A DNA stretch of 64,000 nucleotides from Streptomyces sp. SCSIO 30461 (GTDB taxonomy: Bacteria; Actinomycetota; Actinomycetes; Streptomycetales; Streptomycetaceae): assembly GCF_037023745.1 (NCBI RefSeq), contig NZ_CP146101.1, positions 3,774,001 to 3,838,000 of the forward strand, in the 5' to 3' direction. Below are positions 27,330 through 36,649 of this stretch, in pieces (position 1 is the first letter of the stretch; each line of letters opens with the position of its first letter). The notes below the pieces were generated by a model. The model searched no databases. It saw only the letters and a list, made by a program, of their open reading frames with translations, and was not told where the DNA came from. A program made the translations under genes and the position numbers.

Positions 27330-27773
27330 ATGCTTACCGCCAACAAGCACCGCTCGTCGGTGTAGAAAATGGCCCGCAAGTACACGGCCACCATCGCGAC
27401 ACCGCACGGGCCACGCAAGTGCTTCGAGGCCCGCGTCGAACACAACGGCAGGAAACCGCTGGTCGGACGGTTCGGCGGGATCCCGCTGCGACGGGACAAG
27501 AAGACGGTCATCAACGACCGTCGGCTGGCCCCGGTCAACACCAAACGCAAGGAGTTCGTCACCCGGCTTCTCGCCGGACGGTGCGAGTCCTGCGGGCGGA
27601 TCGACGAGGTGGAAGTCCACCACGTCGCCAAGCTCGCCGACCTCGGACGACCGGGCGATCGGCCGCCATGGGCAGATCTCATGGCCGCACGGCACCGCAA
27701 GACCCTCGTGATCTGCGGAAGTTGCCACGCGACCATCCATGGCAAGAGACCCGCCTCGGCATTCACGGAGTAG
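27330..27773 (+). pseudogene. Group II intron reverse transcriptase/maturase, C-terminal part
   Basis: The frame reads MLTANKHRSSV, an in-frame TAG where the family has Ser, KMARKYTATIATPHGPRKC, KPLVGRFGGIPLRRDKKTV, and then the HNH endonuclease: RCESCGRIDEVEVHHVAKLA, LVICGSCHATIHGKRP. The Cys-x2-Cys and Cys-x2-Cys-His pairs and the HH are intact. The reverse-transcriptase domains are lost at the IS66 boundary. Catalytic RNA domain V follows nine bases after the stop. Confidence 0.8.
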
Positions 27774-27781
27774 TCACTGGA

Positions 27782-27816
27782 GAGCGACGTGCGGGGAAAG
27801 CTCGCATGCGTCGTTC
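27782..27816 (+). ncRNA. Group II intron domain V (3' end of ribozyme)
   Basis: 35 nt. The outer stem GAGCGACG pairs with CGTCGTTC. The inner stem TGCG pairs with CGCA around a GAAA-containing loop. The AGC triad is present at 27783-27785. A possible domain VI stem follows to about 27885. Position directly after the maturase gene is as in real group II introns. Confidence 0.75.
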
Positions 27817-27905
27817 GGGCTGGGGGCCGTGGGAAAAGGACCTGCTCAGCAGGCACCTCGCCGACGGCCCACCAGTACTCTGTGGCAGGGCTTGTCGAAG
27901 CTGGG

Positions 27906-28238
27906 TCATGTCCCCTGTGGTGGTGTAGCCGGACCGATCTGGTCGTTGTTGGGGTAGATCTTGTCCATGCTGCCTTCGGGGAGGTAGCGGCGGGGGAAGG
28001 CGATCCACTCGTCGTGCATCTCGATGAGCACGGCGGTGGTGAGGCGTTCGAGTGCGTCGGGGTTGGGGAAGATCTGCACGACGTCGGTCCGGCGTTTGAT
28101 CTCGCGGTTGATCCGCTCCAGCGGATTGGTCGACTGGATCTTCTTCCAGTGCCGATCAGGGAAGTCCGCGAACGCGGTCAGGTCCTCCTTCGCTTCCAGG
28201 AGCATGGACCTGACCTTGGGGAACTGGCGGCCGAGCAT
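27906..28238 (-). pseudogene. IS256-family transposase C-terminal fragment
   Basis: Reading leftward: MLGRQFPKVRSMLLEAKEDL, TAFADFPDRHWKKIQSTNPL, ERINREIKRRTDVVQIFPNP, to the stop at 27906. STNPLERINREIKRR carries the catalytic Glu. It is a different subgroup from the IS256 fragment at 28472. The N-terminal two thirds are missing; an IS110-type fragment follows. Confidence 0.85.
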
Positions 28239-28261
28239 GTCGGCGACGGTGTCGAGCTGGG

Positions 28262-28437
28262 CCCGACGCCGCCCTCTACCGCATCGTGCTCTCCCGCCTG
28301 CGCTGGGAGGACCGCTCCCGCGCCTACCTGCTGCGACGCACCGCAGAGGGCAAGACGAAGCGGGAGGTCATCCGCTGCCTCAAGAGATACGTCGCCCGTG
28401 AAATCCACCGGGCTATCGCCTCCGCGCCACTACCTGT
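28262..28437 (+). pseudogene. Transposase C-terminal fragment, IS110-like
   Basis: The frame DAALYRIVLSRLRWEDRSRA, YLLRRTAEGKTKREVIRCLK, RYVAREIHRAI matches the end of IS110-type (DEDD) transposases common in Streptomyces. Only about 58 residues remain, between two IS256 fragments. Family assignment is by memory of the motif and is moderately sure. Confidence 0.55.
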
Positions 28438-28471
28438 TCCCGGCAGCGTCGCGGCTTGACATCCATAGGGG

Positions 28472-29000
28472 CATCGGGCTGAAGGGACTGCCCGACGCGG
28501 TCGAGACCGTCTGGCCCCGCACCACCGTCCAGACCTGCGTGGTCCACCTGCTGCGGAACTCCTTCCGCTATGCCGCCCGCCAGGACTGGGACAAGATCGC
28601 CAAGCTCCTCAAGCCGGTCTACACGGCTGCGACCGAGGAAGCGGCCCTCGAACGGTTCGCGGAGTTCGTCGACGCGTGGGGCAAGAAGTATCCGGCGATC
28701 GTCCGGCTATGGGAGAACGCGTGGGAGGAGTTCACGCCGTTCCTGCGGTTCGACACCGAGATCCGCCGCATCGTCTGCACCACGAACGCCATCGAGTCCG
28801 TGAACGCCAGGATCCGGCGGGCGGTCAAGGCCCGCGGCCACTTCCCGAACGAGGCAGCCGTCTTGAAGTGCGTCTACATGTCCATTATGAGCCTGGACCC
28901 CACCGGCAAGGGCCAGGCCCGCTGGACCATGCGCTGGAAGACCGCCCTGAACGCCTTCGACATCACCTTCGACGGCCGGCTCTCCGCAGCTCGTCAGTAG
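28472..29000 (+). pseudogene. IS256-family transposase, C-terminal half
   Basis: It reads GLKGLPDAVETVWPRTTVQT, CVVHLLRNSFRYAARQDWDK, KKYPAIVRLWENAWEEFTPF, IVCTTNAIESVNARIRRAVK and ends TFDGRLSAARQ at 29000. The CVVHLLRN and TTNAIESVNARIR blocks carry catalytic residues. The first half, with the initial Asp, is missing. The short fragment at 10318-10462 is the same transposase type. Confidence 0.85.
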
Positions 29001-29162
29001 CCCCAACCACCTCAGTTACACCGCTCGTTTGACAGACCCGATCAGGGCTTCGGCTGTTCTTGCGGGCCTCCGGGGCGGACGGCCCGCGTACGCAGTCACG
29101 CGTGCGGCTGCGGAGCTCGACGCGGCCGGAGCGGTGCCCGATGGTCTGGAAGGGGTCGTCCG

Positions 29163-29357
29163 GTGAGCTCCGAGCGGCAGCCCGAGCTCGTCCCGCTGAC
29201 CTGTTCGGAGCTCATCCGTCTCCCGCGGGTCATCCTGTTGCCCCCACCCGCCCTCGACCGTGATCACGTCCTGCGCTGGATCGCCTGGCGGCGCCGTCAC
29301 CAAGCCGTCTCAACCGCCTGCCACCAGCAACGACACTGCTGTCGCGAGCAGCCGTGA
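29163..29357 (+). pseudogene. IS701-type transposase tail
   Basis: It reads ELVPLTCSELIRLPRVILLP, then HVLRWIAWRRRHQAVSTACH. The W-x2-WRRRHQ-x-CH ending is typical of IS701-type transposases and matches the tail of the copies at 20415 and 39467. The rest of the gene is absent. Confidence 0.6.
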
Positions 29358-29411
29358 TCAAGAACTACAGCTGCCATGCGTGACCGCCGTGCAGCGCCCC
29401 GTACACCGGGT

Positions 29412-30845
29412 TCACTCGGCGGAGGCGATGACGCGCTGTGGCATCAGTCGTGCGGCGAGCAATGCGAGGACGATCGTGGCAGCGGCGCTGCCGAATGCGA
29501 TCCAGCGCAGCACGGCCTCAACGGCGATGGCGAGGTTTTGTCCCTGGGTGCCGGTCTCGATCAGCATTGCGGTGAGCGCGACCAGCATGCCTGCGACTCC
29601 GATCACGATGCTCAGCGTGACCCCCGATGCCTGTCCGGCCCGTTGAGGGGGGACGACCGTCTGCGTGCCGACACTTGCCATTGCCCACCCGATGCCGTAG
29701 CCGAGGCCGTTCATCGCGAGGCCGGGCAGAAATGTGCCGAAGCCTCCGGCGAGGGAGACGAGAAAAGTGCCCAGGCTGCCGACGAGCGTCGCGGCGGCGA
29801 TGGTGTGTGGAATGTCGAAGCGTTCGCCGAGCCAACCCGACAGCGGGCCGCCGACAGCGGCGCCCAGGGAGACTGGCAGGAAGATCAGACCGGCCCCGAG
29901 CGGTGTGTGTTTCTCGGCTTCCTGAAGGAAGATCGTAATGCAGTACATGGAGGAGGTGACGCCGATGTTGGCAACCGTCGTCATGACGGTGACGATCACA
30001 TAGGGCACATTGCGGAACAGGTCGAGCGCGACCAGCGGCCAGCGTGCGACCCGTTCCCGGAGAACGAATGCCACCAGCAGCAGGACCCCGGCCGCGAAGA
30101 CGCCCCACGCCATACCGGGGGGCCACTCATCCATGCGATCGATACCGAAGGTCACCAAGGAGATGCCCAGCACCACGGCTGCCAAGCCGGGCAGGTCGAT
30201 CGAGCGCGGCACCGTGGTGTCGCGCGACTCCCGCACCCCCACCCACACGACGACGATGGCCGCAGCGGTCACCGGGACGTTGATCAGGAGCACCAGCCGC
30301 CAGGTGATCAGCTGGGTCAGCCCGCCACCGACCACCGGGCCGAGCGCCAGACCGATGGCACCGATCCCGTACGCGTTCCCGATCGCCCGCATGGTCTGTT
30401 CCTTGGGAAAGGCGTCGGTGATCACCGCGACGCAGAGCGGGAACAACATGCCCGCCCCCACCCCCTGAGCGAAACGCAGCACGATGACGGCGGTCGCACT
30501 GGAGGCGAGGCCGGCGCCGAGCGAGGAGAGACCGAACACGGCCAGCCCCGTCATCAACATCTGCTTCCGGCCGAGGATGTCCCCCAGCCGCCCGCCCGGG
30601 ATCAGGAACGCCCCCAGCGCCAGTATGTAGCCGCTGATCGCCCACTGCAGGTCTGTCACTGTTGTGTCGAGTTCTGAAGCGATACGGGGCAGTGCCAGGT
30701 TGAGGGCGAAGAAGTCGAGCTGGGTGACGAAGATGCCCAGGGACGCGGAGAGCATGGCCAGCCTCGGGCGTGGAGCTTTCGCCGCCGGAGGGGCCGACCC
30801 TGCGCCCTGACCGCGGTGACGCGATCGGTGGTGCGGACTAGGCAT
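29412..30845 (-). CDS. MFS exporter, DHA2 type
   Basis: A 477-residue 14-TMS-type MFS protein. TM1 has LGIFVTQLDFFALNLALPRI, motif A is GGRLGDILGRKQMLMTGL, motif C is GPVVGGGLTQLITWRLVLLI, and a late VPPQRAGQASGVTLSIVIGV segment is also typical. The start ATG at 30845 leaves a short basic N-terminus of about 28 residues. It is the second DHA2 exporter in the window, and IS debris lies on both sides. Substrate unknown. Confidence 0.9.
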   Translation of the reverse strand: MPSPHHRSRHRGQGAGSAPPAAKAPRPRLAMLSASLGIFVTQLDFFALNLALPRIASELDTTVTDLQWAISGYILALGAFLIPGGRLGDILGRKQMLMTGLAVFGLSSLGAGLASSATAVIVLRFAQGVGAGMLFPLCVAVITDAFPKEQTMRAIGNAYGIGAIGLALGPVVGGGLTQLITWRLVLLINVPVTAAAIVVVWVGVRESRDTTVPRSIDLPGLAAVVLGISLVTFGIDRMDEWPPGMAWGVFAAGVLLLVAFVLRERVARWPLVALDLFRNVPYVIVTVMTTVANIGVTSSMYCITIFLQEAEKHTPLGAGLIFLPVSLGAAVGGPLSGWLGERFDIPHTIAAATLVGSLGTFLVSLAGGFGTFLPGLAMNGLGYGIGWAMASVGTQTVVPPQRAGQASGVTLSIVIGVAGMLVALTAMLIETGTQGQNLAIAVEAVLRWIAFGSAAATIVLALLAARLMPQRVIASAE

Positions 30846-31035
30846 GCGTATCCCAACTCTGCCCCGCGAGGGCTACCGACCAGATCATCAGGCTCACAAC
30901 ACGGTCCACATCTATGACCGTGCGACGGTGACCCAGCCCCCCACGGAATGGGGCGGTAAACGTCTCGCTCCTATTCTGCACACCCACAGCCGTCGACACG
31001 GGGATTGACGGTCCCTTACGGGTTTGTCAATCGAA
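30846..31035. other. Promoter region of MFS gene and flank of ISL3 element
   Basis: No gene. An inverted repeat GATTGAC / GTCAATC lies at about 31002-31033, just outside the ISL3 left end. Confidence 0.35.
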
Positions 31036-32379
31036 CGGCCCTGTCTCACTTTCGGTGGTGACGGAGCGTCGTGAGTGTCGTTGACCCTCGCGTGAAGGAT
31101 GTCAACAAGTTTGTGAAGATGGTGTTCTCGGGTCTGTCGCTGCTGGTCATCGAGGATGTGACCGATGAGGGTGAGCGGATCATGGTGCGGGCACGGATCC
31201 CGCGGGACACTGCGGTCTGCCCGGTGTGCGGGGCATCATCGTCGCGCGTGCACGGCTATCACTGGCGGACAGTGGCCGACGTGCCGGTCGATGAGCGTCG
31301 GGTGGTAGTCCGTGTGCGGGTGCGGCGTCTGGTGTGTCCCACGCGCGGCTGCCGCCACACCTTCCGCGAGCAGGTGTCCGGGGTGCTGGACCGATATCAG
31401 CGGCGAACCGTCCCCTGACCAGGCAGGTCAAGGCCGTGGTCAAGGAGTTAGCGGGCCGGGGCCGGGACGCGTTTGCTGGCGATATCGGCGGTAAGTCTGT
31501 CACGTCACACGGCCCTGCGCACGCTCCTGCGGATCCCACTTCCCGTCGGGCGGGTGCCCCGTGTGATCGGCGTCGACGACTTCGCTCTGCGCCGGCGGCA
31601 CCGCTATGCCACCGTGGTGATCGATGCCGAGACCCATGAGCGGATCGACGTGCTGTCCGATCGCACCGCCGACACGCTGGAGGCGTGGCCGCGCGAGCAT
31701 CCGGGCATCGAGATCCTGTGCCGTGACGGCTCCGCGACCTACGCCGAGGCGATCCGGCGCGCTTTGCCCGACGCGGTGCAGGTCGCGGACCGGTGGCATG
31801 TGTGACACAACCTGCGCGAAGCCGCCTTGAGCGAGGCCAAGGCGCACAGTTCCTGCTGGGCCGCCGTGCTGGACGCGCCCATCTACGACGGGCCCCGCGC
31901 CCAGACCACCCTCGAACGCTGGCACCAGGTCCACGGCCTGCTCGAGAAGAGCGTGGACCTGCTCGAATGCGCACGCCGTCTCCAACTGGCCCTGAACACC
32001 GTCAAACGCTACGCCCGCGCCGACCGGCCCGAGCGCATGCTCCGCGTCCCCAAGTACCGGGCCAGCCTCGTCGACCCCTACCGCGAGCACCTGCGCAAGC
32101 GCCGGGCCGAAGACCCCGGCATCCCCGTCAAGCACCTCTACGAAGAGATCAAGGCCCTCGGCTTCACAGGCTGCCTGAACCTCCTGCACAAGTACATCAA
32201 CCAAGGCCGTGCGGACGCCGACCGCAGCCACATCTCCCCGCGCCGACTCGCCCGAATGCTGCTGACCAGGCCCGACAACCTCAAGGCCGAGCACCACGAA
32301 CTCCTGGCCAAGCCCACCGCCGCCTGCCGCGAAATGACCCAACTGGCCGCCGGTATCAGGGACGTCGCCCGCTCCTTAG
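31036..32379 (+). pseudogene. ISL3-family transposase, multiply broken
   Basis: From GTG 31071: MSVVDPRVKDVNKFVKMVFS, a zinc-ribbon (CPVCGASSSRVHGY...CPTRGCRHTF), then in other frames VKAVVKELAGRG, GVDDFALRRRHRYATVVIDA (catalytic Asp), DGSATYAEAIRRALPDAVQV, ADRWHV followed by an in-frame TGA, HNLREA, and a C-terminal helical part to ECARRLQLALNTVKRYARAD and beyond. There are at least two frameshifts and one nonsense codon. The 3' end is lost at about 32379. The 49-bp left end is duplicated at 39068-39116. Confidence 0.85.
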
Positions 32380-32479
32380 AGTGCGGTTCGCGCCGTGATG
32401 CCGGGTTTGGTGTCGCTCGATGGGGTGACGTTGGAGCATGTCTGCCGGTCAGGCGTTCGGGGTTCGCTTGGGTGGCCGG

Positions 32480-32522
32480 ATGAGTGACCGCAAGCCGTAC
32501 CCGAGTGATCTCACCGACGAAC
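32480..32522 (+). pseudogene. IS5-type transposase N-terminal stub
   Basis: ATG 32480 begins MSDRKPYPSDLTDE, the standard start of an IS5-type transposase (PSDLTDEQW). The gene is cut after Glu by the end of the IS3 element at 32523. Confidence 0.65.
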
Positions 32523-32551
32523 TGTCAATCCCCTCGCAGCGTGGAGACGAT

Positions 32552-33493
32552 CTATGCGGCCAGTCCCTCGGCGAGAGTGGCTCGGTAGTCACGTTCGTAG
32601 TCGATCGGGCTCTTGAACCCGCATACGCTGTGTAGCCGCCTGGCGTTGTAGAAGTCGGTGATCCAGGTGGCGATCCTGATGCGGGCCTCGGTGCGGGTGC
32701 GGAAGGTGTGCCGGTGGACGTACTCGACCTTCAGCACGCTGTTGAACGCCTCGCTCACAGCGTTGTCGAAACAAGATCCGACTCGTCCCATCGACTGCAC
32801 GATGCCGAGCCGGCGGCAGGCCCGCTTGAACCGCCGCGAGCAGTACTCACTGCCCCTGTCCGTGTGCATGATGACGCCGCGCACGTCGCCGCCACGGGTG
32901 GCCGCGGCCATGTTGAGCGACGCCACCACCAGCTCCGCGTCATGCCTTTCGCCCATCGCGTAGCCGAGCAGGCGGCGGGAGAACAGATCGATGACGGTGG
33001 CGAGGTAGAGCTTGCCCTCCCCAGTTTCGATCTCCGTCATATCGCCCGCCCAGACAAGATCGGGTTCCTCGGCGCTGAAGTCCCGGCGCACGAAGTCCGG
33101 GGCGGCCGGCCGCCTGCCCGGCCTGGTCAGCGACCGGCGGCGCTTGACCTTCCGGCCCGCCAGCCCGAGCTCGGCCATCAGCTTCGCGACGGTGTTCACC
33201 GACACCCGCCAGCCCCGGCGTACCAGCTCGATGAACACCTTCGGCGAGCCGTAGGTGCCGCCGGACCGGTGGAAGATCTCCTCGATCTCCTCCGCCAGGT
33301 GCTGGCGGCGCACCTCGCGGGCAGTCGGCTCGCGGTCCCGACACTTGTAATACCAGGACTCGGACACGCCCAGCGCCCGGCAGGCTATCCGGTGCGGGAT
33401 CCTCTGCTCGGCCTTGCAGCTGCTGATCACCCCGACCGCGACGGCCGGGTCCGCATCAGCTACTTCACCCACAAGGCCACGAATCGCTTGCAC
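32552..33493 (-). CDS. IS3-family transposase OrfB
   Basis: About 310 residues in the orfB frame. The HTH_21 region reads CRALGVSESWYYKCRDREPT and GGTYGSPKVFIELVRRGWRV. The rve integrase core holds the DDE triad: WAGDMTEIETGEGKLYLATV, HTDRGSEYCSRRFKRACRRL and SCFDNAVSEAFNSVLKVEYV. It overlaps orfA and is expected to be made as an OrfAB fusion by programmed -1 frameshifting. It looks intact. Confidence 0.9.
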   Translation of the reverse strand: MQAIRGLVGEVADADPAVAVGVISSCKAEQRIPHRIACRALGVSESWYYKCRDREPTAREVRRQHLAEEIEEIFHRSGGTYGSPKVFIELVRRGWRVSVNTVAKLMAELGLAGRKVKRRRSLTRPGRRPAAPDFVRRDFSAEEPDLVWAGDMTEIETGEGKLYLATVIDLFSRRLLGYAMGERHDAELVVASLNMAAATRGGDVRGVIMHTDRGSEYCSRRFKRACRRLGIVQSMGRVGSCFDNAVSEAFNSVLKVEYVHRHTFRTRTEARIRIATWITDFYNARRLHSVCGFKSPIDYERDYRATLAEGLAA

Positions 33494-33810
33494 ACATCAC
33501 GCTCCATCTCCAGCTCGCGGATGCGCTTGTCCTTCTCCCGGGCCTCCGCCCGCAGCCGCTCCAGCTCCGCCCGCTCACCCTCCCGCAAACGGCCACCCGA
33601 GCCGGCCCCCGCCGATGCCTGCACAGGCGTGTCCGACGACGGCGAGCCGTTGCGCTTGGCCCGCGACACCCAGCTGTGCAACGTCCCCGGATGCACGCCG
33701 AGATCCTCGGCCACCTCCGGAATCGGCTTCCCGGTCTCCGTCACGATCCGTACCGCCCCCTCGCGGAACTCCGCGTTGTAGATGCGCTTCCTGGATCCCA
33801 CGACCCTCAA
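33460..33810 (-). CDS. IS3-family transposase OrfA
   Basis: A 116-residue HTH protein: RKRIYNAEFREGAVRIVTET, GKPIPEVAEDLGVHPGTLHS, WVSRAKRNG, then a coiled coil ERAELERLRAEAREKDKRIR. It binds the IS ends. Its 3' end overlaps orfB, as usual for IS3 elements. Confidence 0.9.
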   Translation of the reverse strand: MRVVGSRKRIYNAEFREGAVRIVTETGKPIPEVAEDLGVHPGTLHSWVSRAKRNGSPSSDTPVQASAGAGSGGRLREGERAELERLRAEAREKDKRIRELEMERDVCKRFVALWVK

Positions 33811-33854
33811 CTATCCCTCCGGTCACGGTCTCCACGCTACGAGGGGAGGTTCAG

Positions 33855-34040
33855 TTGGGCGTTTACACCATCCTCAAGGGGCAGGCCTACGTGGCCACAA
33901 GGTCGGCGACACCCGCCCAGGACTTCTCCCCGGACCCGCCCGACACGGTCATTACCGGACCTGAGCGGTATATCAGCGTCCAATACAACCACAGGCTTGC
34001 CTGGTTGAAATCCACGGACGTCGAAGTGACCCGCCGATAA
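33855..34040 (+). pseudogene. C-terminal SH3-like fragment of a secreted protein
   Basis: Directly after the IS3 end the frame reads GVYTILKGQAYVATRSATPA, DTVITGPERYISVQYNHRLA and WLKSTDVEVTRR to TAA. The pattern looks like a C-terminal SH3-type or wall-binding segment of an extracellular enzyme, but the family is not certain. The IS3 element has removed everything upstream. Confidence 0.5.
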
Positions 34041-34075
34041 ACCCGGTGGGCGAGCGATACGAGAGAGCGAGACCG

Positions 34076-34915
34076 ATGGCCGACTGGACCAGCCGGACCG
34101 CCCGAGCGAGATGGGCGCGAGCCTCCGCCACGACGCTGGCGACCGTACTGTGTGTTGGCGGCCCTGCATGGGCCGACGGACCGTACGGGTCCTCTTCGTA
34201 CCGTGACTACTCTGTCGGGGCCCGACCGCTGTCCACAGCCATCGCCGACCTGAACGGTGTGGACGGGCCTGATCTCGTCACCTCGAACTTCGCCGACAGT
34301 ACGGTGTCGGTTCTCATCAACAGGGGGGACGGTACCTTCGAGCCCGCTGTTGCCTACGCCACTGGCGTCAATCCGACCTCCGTGGCCGCCGCCGACCTGA
34401 ACGGCGACGGCAGAGTCGACGTCATCACCGCTGACAACGGTACGAACACCGTGTCCGTACTCAGGAACAACGGCCACGGAGTCCTTGAATCTCGCGTCGC
34501 CTACCGGGTCGGGCGCCAGCCCCGCTCCGTGACGGCCGTCGCTCTGCGGGCTGGCGAGAAGCCTGACATCATCACGGCCAACCGCGGCGACAACACCGTT
34601 TCGCTGCTCTTCAACAGAGGCGACGGCACCTTCAGGTCCGCCGTCACCAAGCGCACCGGCATTAACCCGACCGGCGTGACCACCGCAGACCTGGACGGTG
34701 ACGGCAGCTTGGAAATCATCACCTGCGACTTTGACAGCAACACGGTCTCCGTCCTCGCACGGCACAGCCGTTGGGGACGGTCTGAACGGACCTCCTACCC
34801 CACCGGTACAGGCCCCTACGGGGTGGCGGCAGGTGACCTCAACGGCGACGGCAGACCGGACTTCGTCACCGCCGACCGCTCTGCCGACTCCGCCTCGGTC
34901 GTAAGTGTTCGCTGA
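34076..34915 (+). CDS. Secreted FG-GAP/VCBS repeat protein
   Basis: A 279-residue exported protein. A signal peptide is at about 1-35 (SATTLATVLCVGGPAWADG). Then come five beta-propeller-type repeats built on xDLNGDGxxDxITAxxxxNTVSVLxNxGxGTF, with Ca2+-binding DLNGDGR / DLDGDGS loops. Such proteins bind sugars or surfaces. The ATG at 34076 is chosen for GAGAG upstream and because it begins the signal peptide; a GTG at 34046 is in frame. It may have been cotranscribed with the truncated gene before it. Confidence 0.8.
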   Translation: MADWTSRTARARWARASATTLATVLCVGGPAWADGPYGSSSYRDYSVGARPLSTAIADLNGVDGPDLVTSNFADSTVSVLINRGDGTFEPAVAYATGVNPTSVAAADLNGDGRVDVITADNGTNTVSVLRNNGHGVLESRVAYRVGRQPRSVTAVALRAGEKPDIITANRGDNTVSLLFNRGDGTFRSAVTKRTGINPTGVTTADLDGDGSLEIITCDFDSNTVSVLARHSRWGRSERTSYPTGTGPYGVAAGDLNGDGRPDFVTADRSADSASVVSVR

Positions 34916-34942
34916 CTTCGCCAGGCGACCGCACTGACAGGA

Positions 34943-35478
34943 CCCTCGGCCATTGGGTTGCCGACGAAGTGGACGCACTCAGTGGGCACGCCCTCGCCGC
35001 GCAGTGCGGCTACGGCCTCGGCAGTAGTCGCCAGGTGATGGTCCGTGCACGCGGTAACGATCCGGCGGTTCGCCTCCTCCGGAGTACGGTCAGGCGAGCG
35101 CAAGCCCCGCCTCCAGGTGGATCACAGGGGTGCCCCGGCGGGCGGCGACCAGCGCAGCGGCGACGGTAGAGTTCACATCGCCGACCACCACCACCTCCGC
35201 GGGGCGCTCGTCGAGGTCGCGTTCCACCAGTGTGCAGAGCCGACCGAGTTGCTCGGCGTCACTGGCGGCGTTGCCGCATTGCAACCACCGGTCTACCCGC
35301 AGCGTGAGCTCGTGGCAGAACTCCCGCCCCAGGCACGGGTCGAAGTGCTGGCCGGTGTGCACGTACGACCAATTCACCGCTGAGGTGTGCATCTTGCCGA
35401 CCGCCTGCTGAAGTGCCCAGACCTTGGGCACGTTCGTGCGGGCGCCCAGGTACACGGTAATCGTCCGATCGGTGTCCG
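34943..35478 (-). pseudogene. UDP-GlcNAc 2-epimerase (WecB-like), N-terminal half only
   Basis: Reading leftward: YLGARTNVPKVWALQQAVGK, HTGQHFDPCLGREFCHEL, RPAEVVVVGDVNSTVAAALV, HLEAGL, then after a frameshift RSPDRTPEEANRRIVTACTD and HFVGNPMAEG. These are the N-terminal motifs of non-hydrolysing UDP-GlcNAc 2-epimerases. The C-terminal half is absent. It is non-functional. Confidence 0.75.
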
Positions 35479-35689
35479 TGTTTCCCACCTGGTTCCCGCG
35501 TGACTGTCGCAAGGCGGTTCACCGAGATCCGGAAGCCCAGTTCGGCCCGCGCGCGCCGAACCGGCGCGTTCCCCGATCGGCTCAGAGGCGCCCCTGCCTG
35601 CGGACCTCGCGCCTCCCGTGGTCGGCGGGGCGGGTGCGACGGCACGACCGTCACTCCTTCGAGTGCAATTCACCGGCGCGTCCGGTGCC

Positions 35690-36417
35690 TACTTTCCGGC
35701 CAGGCCATAGCCGCCGTCCACAACCAGGGTCTGGCCGGTGATGTGCCGGGCGGCGTCCGAGGCGAGGAACGCGATCGCCCCAGCGATCTCCTCCGGCTCC
35801 GCGGGTCGGCCGAGCAGGTTGCCCCGGGGCCTGCCGCCAGGTGCGTTCGTCCCAAGTCGAGACCATGTCGGTGGCGGTGAACCCCGGCGCGACCGCGTTG
35901 ACCCGTACCGTCGGCGCGAAACGCTTGGCCAGCGATGCCGTCAGATTGCCCAGTGCCGCCTTGGCCATCGAGTAGAACACCGTCCGATCACTGGCCAGGC
36001 CGTCCACGCCGCGGATCGACGACACCAAAACCACCGCCCCGCCGTCTCGGGCAACCATCTTCGGCAGCAGGTCCTGCAACACTCCCACCGCACCCCACAC
36101 GTTCACGGCGAAAGCCTCCGCGATTTCCTCCCGCGAGGCGCCCTCGAACGGCACCACCCGGTTCACGCCCGCGCTGTACACCACCACCTGTGGCAGTCCG
36201 TGCTCGGCCACCACGTTCTTGACGCCCTGCCGCGCCGCCGCCACATCCGCCAAATCGAACGCCACCGTCGGCACTCCCAGCTCACCCCCGAGCCCGGACA
36301 GCGCCGCACTCGCCGACCGCCCATGCAGCACCACCCGATGCCCCTGCGCCCTCAGTGCCCGCGCCGTCGCCGCACCGATTCCCCGCGAAGAACCGAGCAC
36401 CAGCGCTGCCGGACGAT
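35690..36417 (-). pseudogene. SDR-family oxidoreductase (FabG-like), broken
   Basis: Reading leftward: VLGSSRGIGAATARALRAQG (Rossmann glycines), [60 protein letters not shown] (Tyr-x3-Lys), [14 protein letters not shown] frameshift near 35835 moves the end ([33 protein letters not shown]) into another frame. The 5' end is cut by the IS3 remnant at 36418, so the native start is missing. Confidence 0.8.
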
Positions 36418-36649
36418 CCTCCGTGTGTCCGACGACGGCGAGCCGTTACGCTTGGCCCGCGACACCCAGCTGTGCAGCGTCCCCGGATGCACACCGAGCT
36501 TCTCGGCCACCTCCGGGATAGGCTTCCCGGTCTCCGCCACGATCCGTACCGCACCCTCGCGGAACTCCGCGTTGTAGATGCGCTTCCTGGATCCCTTGAC
36601 CTTCGACTATCCCTCCGGTCGCGGTCTCCACACTACGTGGGCAGGTTCA
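36418..36649 (-). mobile_element. IS3-family element, orfA-end remnant
   Basis: The same sequence as the orfA end of the element at 32523-33853, with small differences. It covers the terminal repeat TGAACCTGCCCACGTAG (36633-36649) and orfA up to about residue 60 (KRNGSPSSDT). It separates the SDR fragment from the M15 peptidase. Confidence 0.85.

Larger units (their letters stand above)
32523..33853 (-). mobile_element. IS3-family insertion sequence, complete
   Basis: The ends are related inverted repeats: TGTCAATCCCCTCGCAGCGT at 32523 and, read from the other end at 33853, TGAACCTCCCCTCGTAGCGT, both continuing GGAGAC. They enclose orfA and orfB in the usual overlapping arrangement. An end fragment of a second copy lies at 36418-36649. 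Confidence 0.85.
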
